Positions 13,106 to 19,782 of a DNA stretch of 19,782 bases are shown here, piece by piece. The stretch comes from an uncultured Collinsella sp. (GTDB lineage: Bacteria; Actinomycetota; Coriobacteriia; Coriobacteriales; Coriobacteriaceae). The stretch is taken from the NCBI GenBank assembly GCA_947003675.1, contig CAMQPJ010000006.1, positions 1 through 19,782 on the forward strand, given 5' to 3'. The notes beneath the pieces are model-generated. The model saw only the letters and a list, made by a program, of their open reading frames with translations, did not search any database and was not told the DNA's origin. The translations under genes were made by a program, and so were the position numbers. Each line of letters begins with the position of its first letter. Position 1 is the first letter of the stretch.

Positions 13106-15202
13106 TTACTTTTTGCGAGCAAGCTCACCGATGTTGGCGATGCCGGAGAAAACGGCCTCGAAGCGGTTGAGCAGCTTAAGGCGATTATCGCGGAGCTGCT
13201 CGTCCTTGTCCATGACCATAACCTCGTCGAAGAAACGGTCGATGGGCGCGCGTAGGGCGGCGAGGGCGGCAAACGCGGAAGGATAATCCTCGGCGGTGAG
13301 AGCGGCATCGACGGCGGTCTGAGCGGCCTCGGAGGCGTCGGCAAGCGCAAGCTCGACCTCGCCCATCAGGGCGCGATCGTACTCCGCGCCCAGCTCGGGC
13401 TTGGAGATGTGCGCCGCGCGGGCGTAGGCGGTTGCCAGGTTGTCGAAGGTCTCGGCGTCGTTCTTGCGGGCCTCATCGAGGGCGGCGCAGCGGGCGAAGA
13501 AGACCGACGGGGCAATGATGTGCACCGCGGAAACGGCGGCAACGGTGTCGGCCGGGATCTTCTCGTCGCGGGCCATGCTCACCAGACGGCCGTGGAAGAA
13601 GTCGCGAACCTGCTGGGCGACCTCGGCGGCGTCGAACTCAATGCCCTGCTCGCTATAGAGCTCAAGCGCAAAGTCGATGAGCGACGTGGGGTCGATCGGC
13701 AGACGGTCGCGCAGGATGTTGATGATGCCGATGGCGGCACGACGCAGCGCGTACGGGTCGGAAGAGCCGGTCGGGGGCTCGCCGATGGCAAAGATGCCGG
13801 CAATGGTATCGAGCTTGTCGGCGCAGGCCACGATGCAGCCAGCGGTGCCCTCGGGCAGCTCGTCGCCAGCAAAGCGGGGACGATAGTGATCGCGGATAGC
13901 ATGAGCGACCTCGTCGTTCTCCCCCATCGCGCTGGCGTAGTAACCGCCCATCACGCCCTGCTGGCTCGTGAACTCGACGACGGCGTTGGACACCAGGTCG
14001 GCCTTGCACAGGTGAGCGGCGCGGCCGGCGTCGGCGGCCAGGTGGGCACCCAGGTGAGCCTCACGGGCAATAGCGAGCGCGAGCTGCTCAATACGCTCGG
14101 ACTTGGCGAGCACGCTGCCGAGCTTCTCCTGGAAGGCGACCTTGGCCAGACGCTCACGGAACTCGTCGAGGGAGATCTTCAGATCCTCCTCGTAGAAGAA
14201 CTTGGCGTCGTCCAGGCGGGCGCGCACGACACGCTCGTTGCCGTCGATCACACGCTCGGCATTCTCGGGCTTGCTGTTGGAGACGATCACGAACTCACGC
14301 GTCAGCTTGCCCTCGCCGTCATAAATCGGGAAGTAGCGCTGGTTGGTGAGCATAGACTCGCAGATGATCTCGTGCGGGACCTTGAGGAACTCCTCGTCGA
14401 AGGTACCGACAAGCACCGTCGGCCACTCGCAGAGGTTGATGACCTCCTCAAAGACCTTCTTGGGCGTATCGACGTGACAGCCGGGGCGCGCAGCCTCGAC
14501 CTCGGCGATGCCGGCAAGGATGGCCTCGCGACGGCGCTCGGCAGAAAGCACGCCGGCATCCTCGAGCACCTGCTCGTAGACGGCAGGGCTAGCGACCACA
14601 TGGTCACCGGGGCCAAGCACGCGATGACCACGCGTGGTGTTGCCACTCGTCACGTCGGCAAACGAAACGGGCACGACGTCCTCACCCAAAAGGCAGCAGA
14701 TCCAGCGGACCGGACGCACGAACGTGGCGTGCTCGTGGCCCCAGCGCTGAGAGCGGTAGTTGGGCCACTGCAGGCCGGCGATGGTCTTCTCGCACAGGGC
14801 CGTCAGAATCGGGGTGGCCGGGGCGGAAGGAATGTTCTTCTCGGCAAATACGTACTCACGGCCGTCGGTGTCCTCGCGACGGACCAGATCCTCGGCAGCT
14901 ACACCGCACTTGCGTGCGAAGCCCTGGGCGGCCTTGGTGGCGTTACCGTCGGCATCGAAGGCGATGTTGGCCGCGGGGCCGCGCTTGACCTCGTGAACCT
15001 CATCGGTCGCGGTGGCGACGTCGGCAACGAGCGCAGCCAGGCGGCGCGGGCTCGAGATCACGCGGACCTCGCCGTGGGCCAGACCTGCCTCGTCGAGACC
15101 CTTGGCGATCATGGTGCCAAACTGCTTGACGGCATTGTTCAGCGGTGCAGAGGGCATTTCCTCCGTACCGATCTCAAACAGGAAATCCTTAGCGTCTGCC
15201 AT
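13106..15202 (-). CDS. glyS: Glycyl-tRNA synthetase beta subunit
   Basis: GlyS is the large, tRNA-binding subunit of the bacterial alpha2beta2 glycyl-tRNA synthetase. The 698-residue product matches the family length (about 690). It begins with FLFEIGTEEMPSAPL and shows RRLAALV, FVRPVRWICCLLG, TRGHRVLGPG, the HD-like stretch ADLVSNAVVEFTSQQGVMGGYYA and the conserved SSDPYALRRAAIGIINIL. The C-terminal anticodon-binding-like helical domain (RFFDEVMVMDKDEQLRDNRLKLL) is complete. ATG 15202 lies 3 nt after the glyQ stop, with AGGTGG 9 nt before it at the end of glyQ, so the two subunits are translationally coupled, as expected for a stoichiometric complex. An uninterrupted ORF on the opposite strand is only a mirror of this gene's codon use. 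Confidence 0.97.
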   Translation of the reverse strand: MADAKDFLFEIGTEEMPSAPLNNAVKQFGTMIAKGLDEAGLAHGEVRVISSPRRLAALVADVATATDEVHEVKRGPAANIAFDADGNATKAAQGFARKCGVAAEDLVRREDTDGREYVFAEKNIPSAPATPILTALCEKTIAGLQWPNYRSQRWGHEHATFVRPVRWICCLLGEDVVPVSFADVTSGNTTRGHRVLGPGDHVVASPAVYEQVLEDAGVLSAERRREAILAGIAEVEAARPGCHVDTPKKVFEEVINLCEWPTVLVGTFDEEFLKVPHEIICESMLTNQRYFPIYDGEGKLTREFVIVSNSKPENAERVIDGNERVVRARLDDAKFFYEEDLKISLDEFRERLAKVAFQEKLGSVLAKSERIEQLALAIAREAHLGAHLAADAGRAAHLCKADLVSNAVVEFTSQQGVMGGYYASAMGENDEVAHAIRDHYRPRFAGDELPEGTAGCIVACADKLDTIAGIFAIGEPPTGSSDPYALRRAAIGIINILRDRLPIDPTSLIDFALELYSEQGIEFDAAEVAQQVRDFFHGRLVSMARDEKIPADTVAAVSAVHIIAPSVFFARCAALDEARKNDAETFDNLATAYARAAHISKPELGAEYDRALMGEVELALADASEAAQTAVDAALTAEDYPSAFAALAALRAPIDRFFDEVMVMDKDEQLRDNRLKLLNRFEAVFSGIANIGELARKK

Positions 15203-15205
15203 GGC

Positions 15206-16117
15206 TTACGCCACCTCGCCTTCCTGATCGGCATTCTCGTTGATTCCGGCGACCTCGGCCATATAGGCCTCGCAGCACGCCTTGGCGACGGCGCGGACGC
15301 GCAGGATGTAGTTGGCGCGCTCGACTGCGGACAGCGCACCGCGGGCATCAAGCAGGTTGAAGGCATGGCTGCACTTCATGACGCAGTCATATGCCGGCAG
15401 CGGCAGCTTGCGCTCCAGGCAGGAGTGGCACTCGGCCTCGTAGTCGTCAAACTTCTGACGCATCATCTCGACGTTGGCCACCTCAAAGTTATAAGCGCTG
15501 AACTCGCGCTCGTTTTCCAGGAACACATCGCCGTAGGTCATGGGCGTGCCGTCGGGCAGGTAGCTCCACACCAGGTCGTAGACCGAGTTGACGCCCTGGG
15601 CGTACATGGCGATACGCTCCAGGCCATAGGTGATCTCGACGGGCACGGGGTCGACCTCGATGCCGCCCACCTGCTGGAAGTACGTAAACTGCGTGACCTC
15701 CATGCCGTTGAGCCAGACCTCCCAGCCAAGGCCCCAGGCGCCGAGCGTCGGGCTCTCCCAGTCGTCCTCGACAAAGCGGACGTCATGGTCGTTGGGGTCC
15801 AGGCCAATGGCGGCCAGCGAACCCAGGTAGAGCTCCTGGGCGTTGACCGGCGAGGGCTTGATGAGCACCTGGAACTGATAGTAGTGCTGCATGCGGTTGG
15901 GGTTCTCGCCGTAGCGGCCGTCGGCAGGACGGCGGCAGGGCTGCGCATAGCAGGTGCGCCACTCGGCGGGACCGAGCGAGCGCAGCGTGGTCGCGGTATG
16001 GAAGGTACCGGCACCGACCTCGGAGTCATAGGGCTGCATGATGACGCAGCCCCGCTCGCCCCAGTACTGCTGGAGGCGCAGGATGATGTCTTGGAAGGAA
16101 AGCGATGAAGCGTTCAT
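15206..16117 (-). CDS. glyQ: Glycyl-tRNA synthetase alpha subunit
   Basis: GlyQ is the catalytic subunit that activates glycine with ATP and transfers it to tRNA-Gly. The 303-residue product is of standard length and highly conserved: [36 protein letters not shown], then [34 protein letters not shown] and [23 protein letters not shown], the class II catalytic core. ATG 16117 is chosen for the family-typical start; GAGGGG lies 11 nt upstream, a loose but acceptable spacing. The gene heads glyQ-glyS-ppsR. The leader between lepB and glyQ is only 59 bp, too short for a T-box riboswitch of the kind that controls glyQS in Bacillus, so control must differ here. Confidence 0.97.
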   Translation of the reverse strand: MNASSLSFQDIILRLQQYWGERGCVIMQPYDSEVGAGTFHTATTLRSLGPAEWRTCYAQPCRRPADGRYGENPNRMQHYYQFQVLIKPSPVNAQELYLGSLAAIGLDPNDHDVRFVEDDWESPTLGAWGLGWEVWLNGMEVTQFTYFQQVGGIEVDPVPVEITYGLERIAMYAQGVNSVYDLVWSYLPDGTPMTYGDVFLENEREFSAYNFEVANVEMMRQKFDDYEAECHSCLERKLPLPAYDCVMKCSHAFNLLDARGALSAVERANYILRVRAVAKACCEAYMAEVAGINENADQEGEVA

Positions 16118-16163
16118 GCCTCTAATATCCCCTCGTCGAAACGATTACACGGTTAGGTACTGT

Positions 16164-16169
16164 ACTATA
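16164..16169 (-). promoter_or_regulatory. Candidate -10 box for glyQ
   Basis: TATAGT on the minus strand lies 47 nt before the glyQ start and just past the lepB stop. No good -35 is visible upstream within the lepB end, so this is tentative; read-through from lepB, which has no visible terminator, could also drive glyQ. Confidence 0.4.
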
Positions 16170-16176
16170 GCGGTTT

Positions 16177-16740
16177 TTAATCGATAGCGCCGATACGGTT
16201 GAGCGGCCAGTAGCGCACAAGCGCCACGGCAATCAAGTCGGAGCGGTCGACCGGGCCAAAGTAGCGGGAGTCAGCAGAGTTCTCACGGTTGTCACCCATC
16301 ACCCACACACAGTCGTCAGGGACGGTGTAGGGATAGCTCACCTGAGCGCCGGGGGCTTGGACCGAAAGCGGCCAGCTCATGCCAGTCGTATAGTCCTCGT
16401 CGAGCGCCTGGCCATCGACGACGACCTTGCCGTCCTGCAGGTCGACCGTCTGGCCGGCCGTGGCGATGACGCGCTTTACCAGCACGTCATGCTCGGACGT
16501 GGCATCGGGATTGTGGAACACCACGATATCGCCTTGCTTGACGGGCTGTCCGAGTTCGAGCGTCACCTTTTGCGCCAGGATCTGGTCGCCAATCTCGATC
16601 GTGGACTCCATGGAACCGGTGGGTACCACAAAGGGTTCGACCACAAACGAGCGAATCAAGAAAGTGGCGACCAGTGCGATCGCAACGATTACGATCCACT
16701 CAAAGGCGCCCCTCAGGGCAGAATGCTGCGATGGGACCAT
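16177..16740 (-). CDS. lepB: Signal peptidase I
   Basis: Signal peptidase I removes signal peptides from exported proteins at the outer face of the cytoplasmic membrane. The 187-residue product has one N-terminal membrane segment (about 13-29, AFEWIVIVAIALVATFL) followed by the catalytic Ser43 in VPTGSMESTI and the general base Lys89 in DVLVKRVIATAGQ. The late box GDNRENSADSRYFGPV is intact. Length and the single membrane span fit Gram-positive type enzymes. ATG 16740 is chosen because GAGGAG lies 5 nt upstream; upstream in-frame codons would place the start inside trmD. It begins 2 nt after the trmD stop, so it is translationally coupled to trmD and the last gene of the rpsP operon. In many actinobacteria lepB instead follows rplS. 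Confidence 0.96.
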   Translation of the reverse strand: MVPSQHSALRGAFEWIVIVAIALVATFLIRSFVVEPFVVPTGSMESTIEIGDQILAQKVTLELGQPVKQGDIVVFHNPDATSEHDVLVKRVIATAGQTVDLQDGKVVVDGQALDEDYTTGMSWPLSVQAPGAQVSYPYTVPDDCVWVMGDNRENSADSRYFGPVDRSDLIAVALVRYWPLNRIGAID

Positions 16741-16742
16741 TC

Positions 16743-17501
16743 TCACTCCTCGCTCTGCGAATACGAAGCGTCCAGGATCTCCTGCGCGTACGCGCGCTCC
16801 TCGGGCGTAAGGCGTGCCGTCTCGATAAGATCGGGACGCCAACGACAGGTACGCTCGATGGCGTTTTTGCGACGCCAGGCATCGACCTTGGCGTGGTCGC
16901 CGCTTACGAGTACTGGAGGCACGCCCTCGCCATTAAACTCGGCGGGGCGGGTATACTGCGCGTACTCGAGCAGGCCACCGTCCTCGGCGGTCGAGAAGGA
17001 CTCGTCGACATTGCTCATCTCGTCGCCCAAAGCTCCGGGAATGAGCCGTACGACGGCATCGGCCACGACCATAGCGGGCAGCTCGCCGCCCGTGAGCACG
17101 TAGTCGCCAATCGACAGACGCTCGTCGGCATACGCATAGGCACGCTCGTCGACACCCTCGTAGCGACTGCACACAAACAGCAGGCGCTCACTTTTGAGCA
17201 GGCGCTCGGCCACATGCTGCGTAAAGGGCTCGCCGCAGGGGGTGAAGAACACCACGGTGGGCTTGGGACCCTCGGAGCTGATGGCCTCGATTGCCTCGGC
17301 AATGGGCTCGACCTTCATGAGCATGCCCTGCCCGCCGCCATACGGCTCGTCATCGACGGTACGATGGCGGTCGTGCGTCCAGTCGCGCAGGTTATACGCC
17401 TTAAAATCAAAAAGGCCGGCCTTACGGGCGCGGCCCAAAATCGACGTGGACATGACGGGCTCAAACATCTCGGGAAAGACCGAAAGGGTCTCAATCAGCA
17501 T
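16743..17501 (-). CDS. trmD: tRNA (guanine-37-N1)-methyltransferase
   Basis: TrmD methylates G37 next to the anticodon of several tRNAs using SAM, preventing +1 frameshifting, and is essential in most bacteria. The 252-residue product has the SPOUT trefoil-knot motifs in order: SVFPEMFEPVMSTSILGRA, NLRDWTHDRHRTVDDEPYGGGQGMLMK (40-62), CSRYEGVDERA (111-121) and LSIGDYVLTGGELPAM (129-144), which forms the knot and SAM pocket. The C-terminal domain (GVPPVLVSGDHAKVDAWRRK) is complete. ATG 17501 has GGGAGG 5 nt upstream. It follows rimM by 10 nt and precedes lepB by 2 nt. The order rpsP-KH-rimM-trmD is widespread, but the usual next gene, rplS, is displaced by about 7.8 kb. Confidence 0.97.
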   Translation of the reverse strand: MLIETLSVFPEMFEPVMSTSILGRARKAGLFDFKAYNLRDWTHDRHRTVDDEPYGGGQGMLMKVEPIAEAIEAISSEGPKPTVVFFTPCGEPFTQHVAERLLKSERLLFVCSRYEGVDERAYAYADERLSIGDYVLTGGELPAMVVADAVVRLIPGALGDEMSNVDESFSTAEDGGLLEYAQYTRPAEFNGEGVPPVLVSGDHAKVDAWRRKNAIERTCRWRPDLIETARLTPEERAYAQEILDASYSQSEE

Positions 17502-17511
17502 GCTGTCCTCC

Positions 17512-18033
17512 CTACTTGTCCATATCGATCAAGCCGTCCATAACGTGGACGGAAATTGTTCCTGTGTCGGGAAGATCGAGCACAACCTGCTCGATCACGG
17601 GAATCAGCACCTCGCCGTACCGATCGCCCTCGACAACCCAAACATCGTTGGCGGGCGTCGACATGATCTCGACAATCGTGCCGAGCGACCCAAAGCGCTC
17701 GTCGACCACCTCGCGACCCATGAGGTCGGTATAGGCGGCGTCGAGCGAATCGAGCTCAAAGTCGTCACGATTGGCCAGCACATAGCATCCGGTGATGCCC
17801 TCGGCGGCCGTCAAGTCATCTATGCCCTCAAACAAGACCAGATCGCCATCGCCCGTATCGGTGACGGATACGACCGTGCAAAAACGGTCGCGCTTGAGCG
17901 CCGGCGGCGTCAAGGCGACACGCATACCCGGCTCCAATACAGAAGGAAGCCCCCGCAGCGGCTGCGCGAGGACCTCCCCCTTCCTTCCGTGCGGCTTGAC
18001 CACACGGGCGATGTTTTTGCACTGGGACCTCAA
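17512..18033 (-). CDS. rimM: Ribosome maturation factor RimM
   Basis: RimM binds S19 in the 30S head and assists 16S rRNA processing and assembly. The 173-residue product shows the family N-terminal beta-barrel signature IARVVKPHGRKGEVLAQPL (8-26) and a C-terminal PRC-barrel region (YTDLMGREVVDERFGSLGTIVEI, then VWVVEGDRYGEVLIPVIEQVV). Length is typical. The start is taken as TTG 18033, 4 nt after the stop of the KH gene, because the conserved IARVV begins seven residues later and the only other nearby candidate, a GTG within that motif, would truncate it. No clear ribosome site is seen before the TTG, so translation probably depends on re-initiation by ribosomes finishing the upstream gene. 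Confidence 0.92.
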   Translation of the reverse strand: MRSQCKNIARVVKPHGRKGEVLAQPLRGLPSVLEPGMRVALTPPALKRDRFCTVVSVTDTGDGDLVLFEGIDDLTAAEGITGCYVLANRDDFELDSLDAAYTDLMGREVVDERFGSLGTIVEIMSTPANDVWVVEGDRYGEVLIPVIEQVVLDLPDTGTISVHVMDGLIDMDK

Positions 18034-18037
18034 GGTC

Positions 18038-18322
18038 CTAGCCCAGAACCTCTACCTCGACAGCAGTGTCGAGGCGAGCGGCCAGTGCACGGGCGAGCGT
18101 GCGAATGGCCTTGATGGTACGGCCACGACGGCCGATGACCTTAGCGACGTCATCCTCGGCGACCGAAACCTCAATCGTAGAGGCGTCGTCACCATCGATG
18201 ACCTCAAGGCTCACGGAATCCGGGTCGTCGACGATCTGAACAACGAGATATTCGACGAGATCGGCGATGCGATCTGAGAGCATTGCCTCACCCTCGAGCT
18301 GTGCAGCGTCAACCTCAGGCAC
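18038..18322 (-). CDS. khpA: KH-domain RNA-binding protein (KhpA/YlqC family)
   Basis: This small protein has a single KH domain. Family members bind RNA, often as a dimer with KhpB, and affect cell-size or small-RNA biology in Gram-positive bacteria. The 94-residue product carries the KH GxxG loop as IGRRGRTIKAIRTL (63-76), preceded by the beta strand TIEVSVAEDDVAKV. The segment before (ADLVEYLVVQIVDDPDSVSLEVI) is the usual N-terminal part. GTG 18322 is chosen because GAGGAG at the rpsP end lies 6 nt upstream; a later ATG at 18283 with GGGTGAGG before it would give an 81-residue product, closer to the family norm, and may be the true start. It lies 3 nt after rpsP, the standard place for this gene between rpsP and rimM. 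Confidence 0.9.
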   Translation of the reverse strand: MPEVDAAQLEGEAMLSDRIADLVEYLVVQIVDDPDSVSLEVIDGDDASTIEVSVAEDDVAKVIGRRGRTIKAIRTLARALAARLDTAVEVEVLG

Positions 18323-18325
18323 GAT

Positions 18326-18667
18326 TTACTCCTCGGCGCCCTCAGCGGCCTCAGCGGCAGCCTTAGCGGCCTCGGCCTCTTTGGCGAGCTGCTTCTTGGA
18401 CTTCTTGACGACGGTCTCGGTCTTCTCGCCCTCGTTGGCGGCCTTGACCAGAGCGGCGACGGCGTCGGTGAGCTGAGCGCCCTTGGACTGCCAGTCAGCA
18501 ATCTTCTCGAGGTCGAGGTTAATGGTCTTGGGGGCGGTCATCGGATTGTAGCGGCCAACCTCCTCGATGATACGACCGTCACGCGGGGCGCGGGAATCGG
18601 CGACGACGACACGGTAGTACGGACGCTTCTTAGCGCCGTGACGAGCAAGGCGAATCTTGACTGCCAA
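18326..18667 (-). CDS. rpsP: 30S ribosomal protein S16, with long charged tail
   Basis: S16 is an early assembly protein of the 30S body. The product begins [41 protein letters not shown], the standard S16 signature, and continues through [24 protein letters not shown]. At 113 residues it is longer than the roughly 80-90 of E. coli or Bacillus S16, because of a C-terminal lysine/glutamate/alanine tail from about residue 84 ([20 protein letters not shown] onward), as seen in many actinobacteria. TTG 18667 is chosen because GGAGGAG lies 6 nt upstream and it matches the family start; an upstream in-frame codon at 18703 would add twelve unrelated residues. It is the first gene of rpsP-khpA-rimM-trmD-lepB. 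Confidence 0.96.
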   Translation of the reverse strand: MAVKIRLARHGAKKRPYYRVVVADSRAPRDGRIIEEVGRYNPMTAPKTINLDLEKIADWQSKGAQLTDAVAALVKAANEGEKTETVVKKSKKQLAKEAEAAKAAAEAAEGAEE

Positions 18668-18673
18668 AGGAAA

Positions 18674-18680
18674 CTCCTCC
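18674..18680 (-). promoter_or_regulatory. Ribosome binding site that fixes the TTG start of rpsP
   Basis: GGAGGAG on the minus strand lies 6 nt before TTG 18667. It decides against the longer reading frame from 18703, which would run straight through this site. Confidence 0.8.
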
Positions 18681-18723
18681 AACCAAGCAGCTTTAGGCTG
18701 CAACTACAAACAAACAGTTGAAC

Positions 18724-18752
18724 ATAATACGCCATCGACGCGGGCAGGTGAA
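18724..18752 (-). promoter_or_regulatory. Probable main promoter of the rpsP operon
   Basis: On the minus strand TTCACC (18747-18752) and TATTAT (18724-18729, 5 of 6 to consensus) are separated by 17 nt. Transcription would start near 18717, giving about 50 nt of leader with two small stems (CAACT/AGTTG and GCAGC/GCTGC) before the ribosome site. Confidence 0.6.
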
Positions 18753-18796
18753 GTCCGTGAGACCAACTTCTTCGGTGTAGTCGAGGGCAAATCCAT

Positions 18797-18824
18797 ATCT
18801 TAGACAAGAATTCGCGATTTGCAA
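18797..18824 (-). promoter_or_regulatory. Possible second, upstream promoter of the rpsP operon
   Basis: TTGCAA (18819-18824) and TAAGAT (18797-18802) lie 16 nt apart on the minus strand. This is weaker than the downstream candidate and would give a leader of about 120 nt. Confidence 0.35.
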
Positions 18825-18856
18825 GCACATACACGCACCCCACATGAGCTGCGCAG

Positions 18857-18862
18857 TATACT
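18857..18862 (+). promoter_or_regulatory. -10 box of dinB, placed for leaderless transcription
   Basis: TATACT on the plus strand ends 6 nt before the dinB ATG, so the first transcribed base would be at or next to the A of the start codon. No -35-like hexamer is seen 16-18 nt upstream. The box lies between the arms of an inverted repeat, CATGAG (18843-18848) and CTCATG (18861-18866), whose right arm overlaps its last two bases; an inner palindrome CTGCGCAG (18849-18856) abuts it. Confidence 0.55.
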
Positions 18863-18868
18863 CATGAC

Positions 18869-19782
18869 ATGGAAAGACGCGAACATACATACGGTTATGA
18901 GGATGCTGCGGGCGTCACGCCGCCGCCCTGGACGGGTCCGGCGGTGGGCCTGATGGACCTCGATGCATTTTTTGCGAGCGTGGAGATGCTCGATCATCCC
19001 GAATGGCGCGGAAAGCCGCTCATCGTGGGCGGAGACGCCGAGTCGCGCGGCGTCGTGTCCACGTGTTCGTACGAGGCACGTCGCTTTGGCGTGCATTCTG
19101 CCATGGCCTCGGCCGAGGCGCGGCGCCTGTGCCCGCAGGCCATTTGGACGCACGGACACTTTGATCGCTACCGTGAAGTGAGCGCGCAGGTCATGGCGAT
19201 TCTCGCCGACGAGACCCCCCGCGTTGAACGCGTATCCATCGACGAGGCCTTTATCGATATCACACCGGGCCGGTTTGCGCCCGAAGATCCGCTACTGGTA
19301 GCGCGGCGCATAAGCGACCGCGTTGCGGCGCTGGGGGTGACGTGCTCCATCGGCGTTGGGTGCAACAAGACCGTGGCCAAAATAGCAAGCGAGCGTGACA
19401 AGCCGTTTGGTCTGACCATTGTGCGCCCCGGTACGGAACAGCGGTTTTTGGCCGCGCTGCCCGTGTCCGCCATGAGCGGAATCGGGCGTTCTGCCGAGGA
19501 GCGATTGCGCCGCATGCGCATCTATACACTCGGCGAGCTTTCACGCGCGCCAGAGTCCACCCTGGCTGCAATCTTTGGCGTGAATGGCGAGCGCATGCGT
19601 CAACGTGCTTTGGGGCTCGAAGTATCCGAGGTCACCAGTCTGGATGAAGAACGTGAAGTTAAATCGGTGAGCAATGAGCGCACCTTTGCGAAGGATTTGA
19701 CTGAGCGTGGGGATATTGAGGCGGCGATTGCGCTGTTGGGAGAGTCAGTGGGACGCCGTCTGCGCCGTCAGGGGCTGACGGG
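18869..19782 (+). CDS. dinB: Y-family DNA polymerase IV, N-terminal part, cut by window edge
   Basis: DinB is a low-fidelity translesion polymerase that extends primers past damaged bases. About 304 residues are present, roughly the first four-fifths of a typical 350-420-residue enzyme. The palm/finger motifs are intact: MDLDAFFASVE with metal ligand Asp30 and steric-gate Phe35, YEARRFGVHSAM (68-79), and SIDEAFIDIT with catalytic Asp125 and Glu126. The thumb (CSIGVGCNKTVAKIASERDKPFG, then SGIGRSAEERL) follows, and the little-finger domain has begun (REVKSVSNERTF). A 27-residue extension (rich in Pro and charged residues) precedes the usual start. ATG 18869 is chosen because a TATACT box is placed for a leaderless transcript and there is no ribosome site before it. 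It is transcribed away from rpsP. Confidence 0.94.
   Translation, partial: MERREHTYGYEDAAGVTPPPWTGPAVGLMDLDAFFASVEMLDHPEWRGKPLIVGGDAESRGVVSTCSYEARRFGVHSAMASAEARRLCPQAIWTHGHFDRYREVSAQVMAILADETPRVERVSIDEAFIDITPGRFAPEDPLLVARRISDRVAALGVTCSIGVGCNKTVAKIASERDKPFGLTIVRPGTEQRFLAALPVSAMSGIGRSAEERLRRMRIYTLGELSRAPESTLAAIFGVNGERMRQRALGLEVSEVTSLDEEREVKSVSNERTFAKDLTERGDIEAAIALLGESVGRRLRRQGLT

Noticed and set aside
13409..16108. 899-codon plus-strand open frame across glyS and glyQ
   Set aside because: It is again the mirror register of two well-supported synthetase genes; it is explained by codon bias, with no ribosome site or family motifs.
16118..16176. T-box riboswitch before glyQ
   Set aside because: The gap is only 59 bp with no specifier or antiterminator structure.
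18871..18900. LexA/SOS box at the dinB start (GAAC...GGTT)
   Set aside because: The half-sites are wrongly spaced and imperfect relative to GAAC-N4-GTTC, and they lie inside the coding region.

Overview
The window is a GC-rich (roughly 60 %) housekeeping segment of a bacterial chromosome. Nineteen genes were identified: eighteen lie on the minus strand, and one truncated gene (a DinB-type polymerase) lies on the plus strand at the right edge. The protein sequences, frequent TTG/GTG starts, an alanine/lysine-rich S16 tail, and the actinobacterial-type order trmD-lepB...rplS-rnhB-yraN-comM-dprA-xer together suggest class Coriobacteriia, most likely Collinsella or a close relative. That placement is inferred from protein character and gene order, not from a database search.

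Reading in the direction of transcription (right to left): (i) rpsP - KH-domain RNA-binding protein - rimM - trmD - lepB (18667 to 16177), a ribosome/tRNA-maturation operon ending in signal peptidase I. (ii) glyQ - glyS - ppsR (16117 to 12196), then ppdK (11928 to 9178) behind a 267-bp regulatory gap. This couples glycyl-tRNA synthetase with pyruvate phosphate dikinase and its bifunctional kinase/phosphorylase regulator. (iii) rplS, then rnhB, each followed by a clear intrinsic terminator. (iv) yraN - comM - dprA - trmFO - xer (7555 to 2346), a DNA-processing/recombination operon whose genes overlap or nearly touch. (v) rpsB - tsf (2129 to 486), with a strong promoter, a long leader and a terminator. 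(vi) pyrH, cut by the left edge. On the other side of the rpsP promoter region, dinB diverges rightwards and is cut by the right edge.

Functionally, most of the window serves translation: S2, S16, L19, EF-Ts, RimM, TrmD, TrmFO, GlyRS, and UMP kinase for nucleotide supply. A second theme is DNA upkeep: RNase HII, DprA, ComM, a Xer recombinase and a Y-family polymerase. The one metabolic module is PPDK with its regulator; PPDK interconverts pyruvate and PEP.

I found no mobile element, CRISPR array, RNA gene, toxin-antitoxin system or prophage, and no convincing new multi-gene system. No stretch over 300 bp lacks a gene. The points most worth a second look are small-scale: a xer gene whose only start giving a full-length protein is ATA overlapping the trmFO stop; a perfect 18-bp palindrome and helically phased GGTAAA repeats upstream of ppdK; an apparently leaderless dinB; a DprA with altered signature motifs; and the splicing of the glyQS-ppsR-ppdK block into the trmD-rplS neighbourhood.
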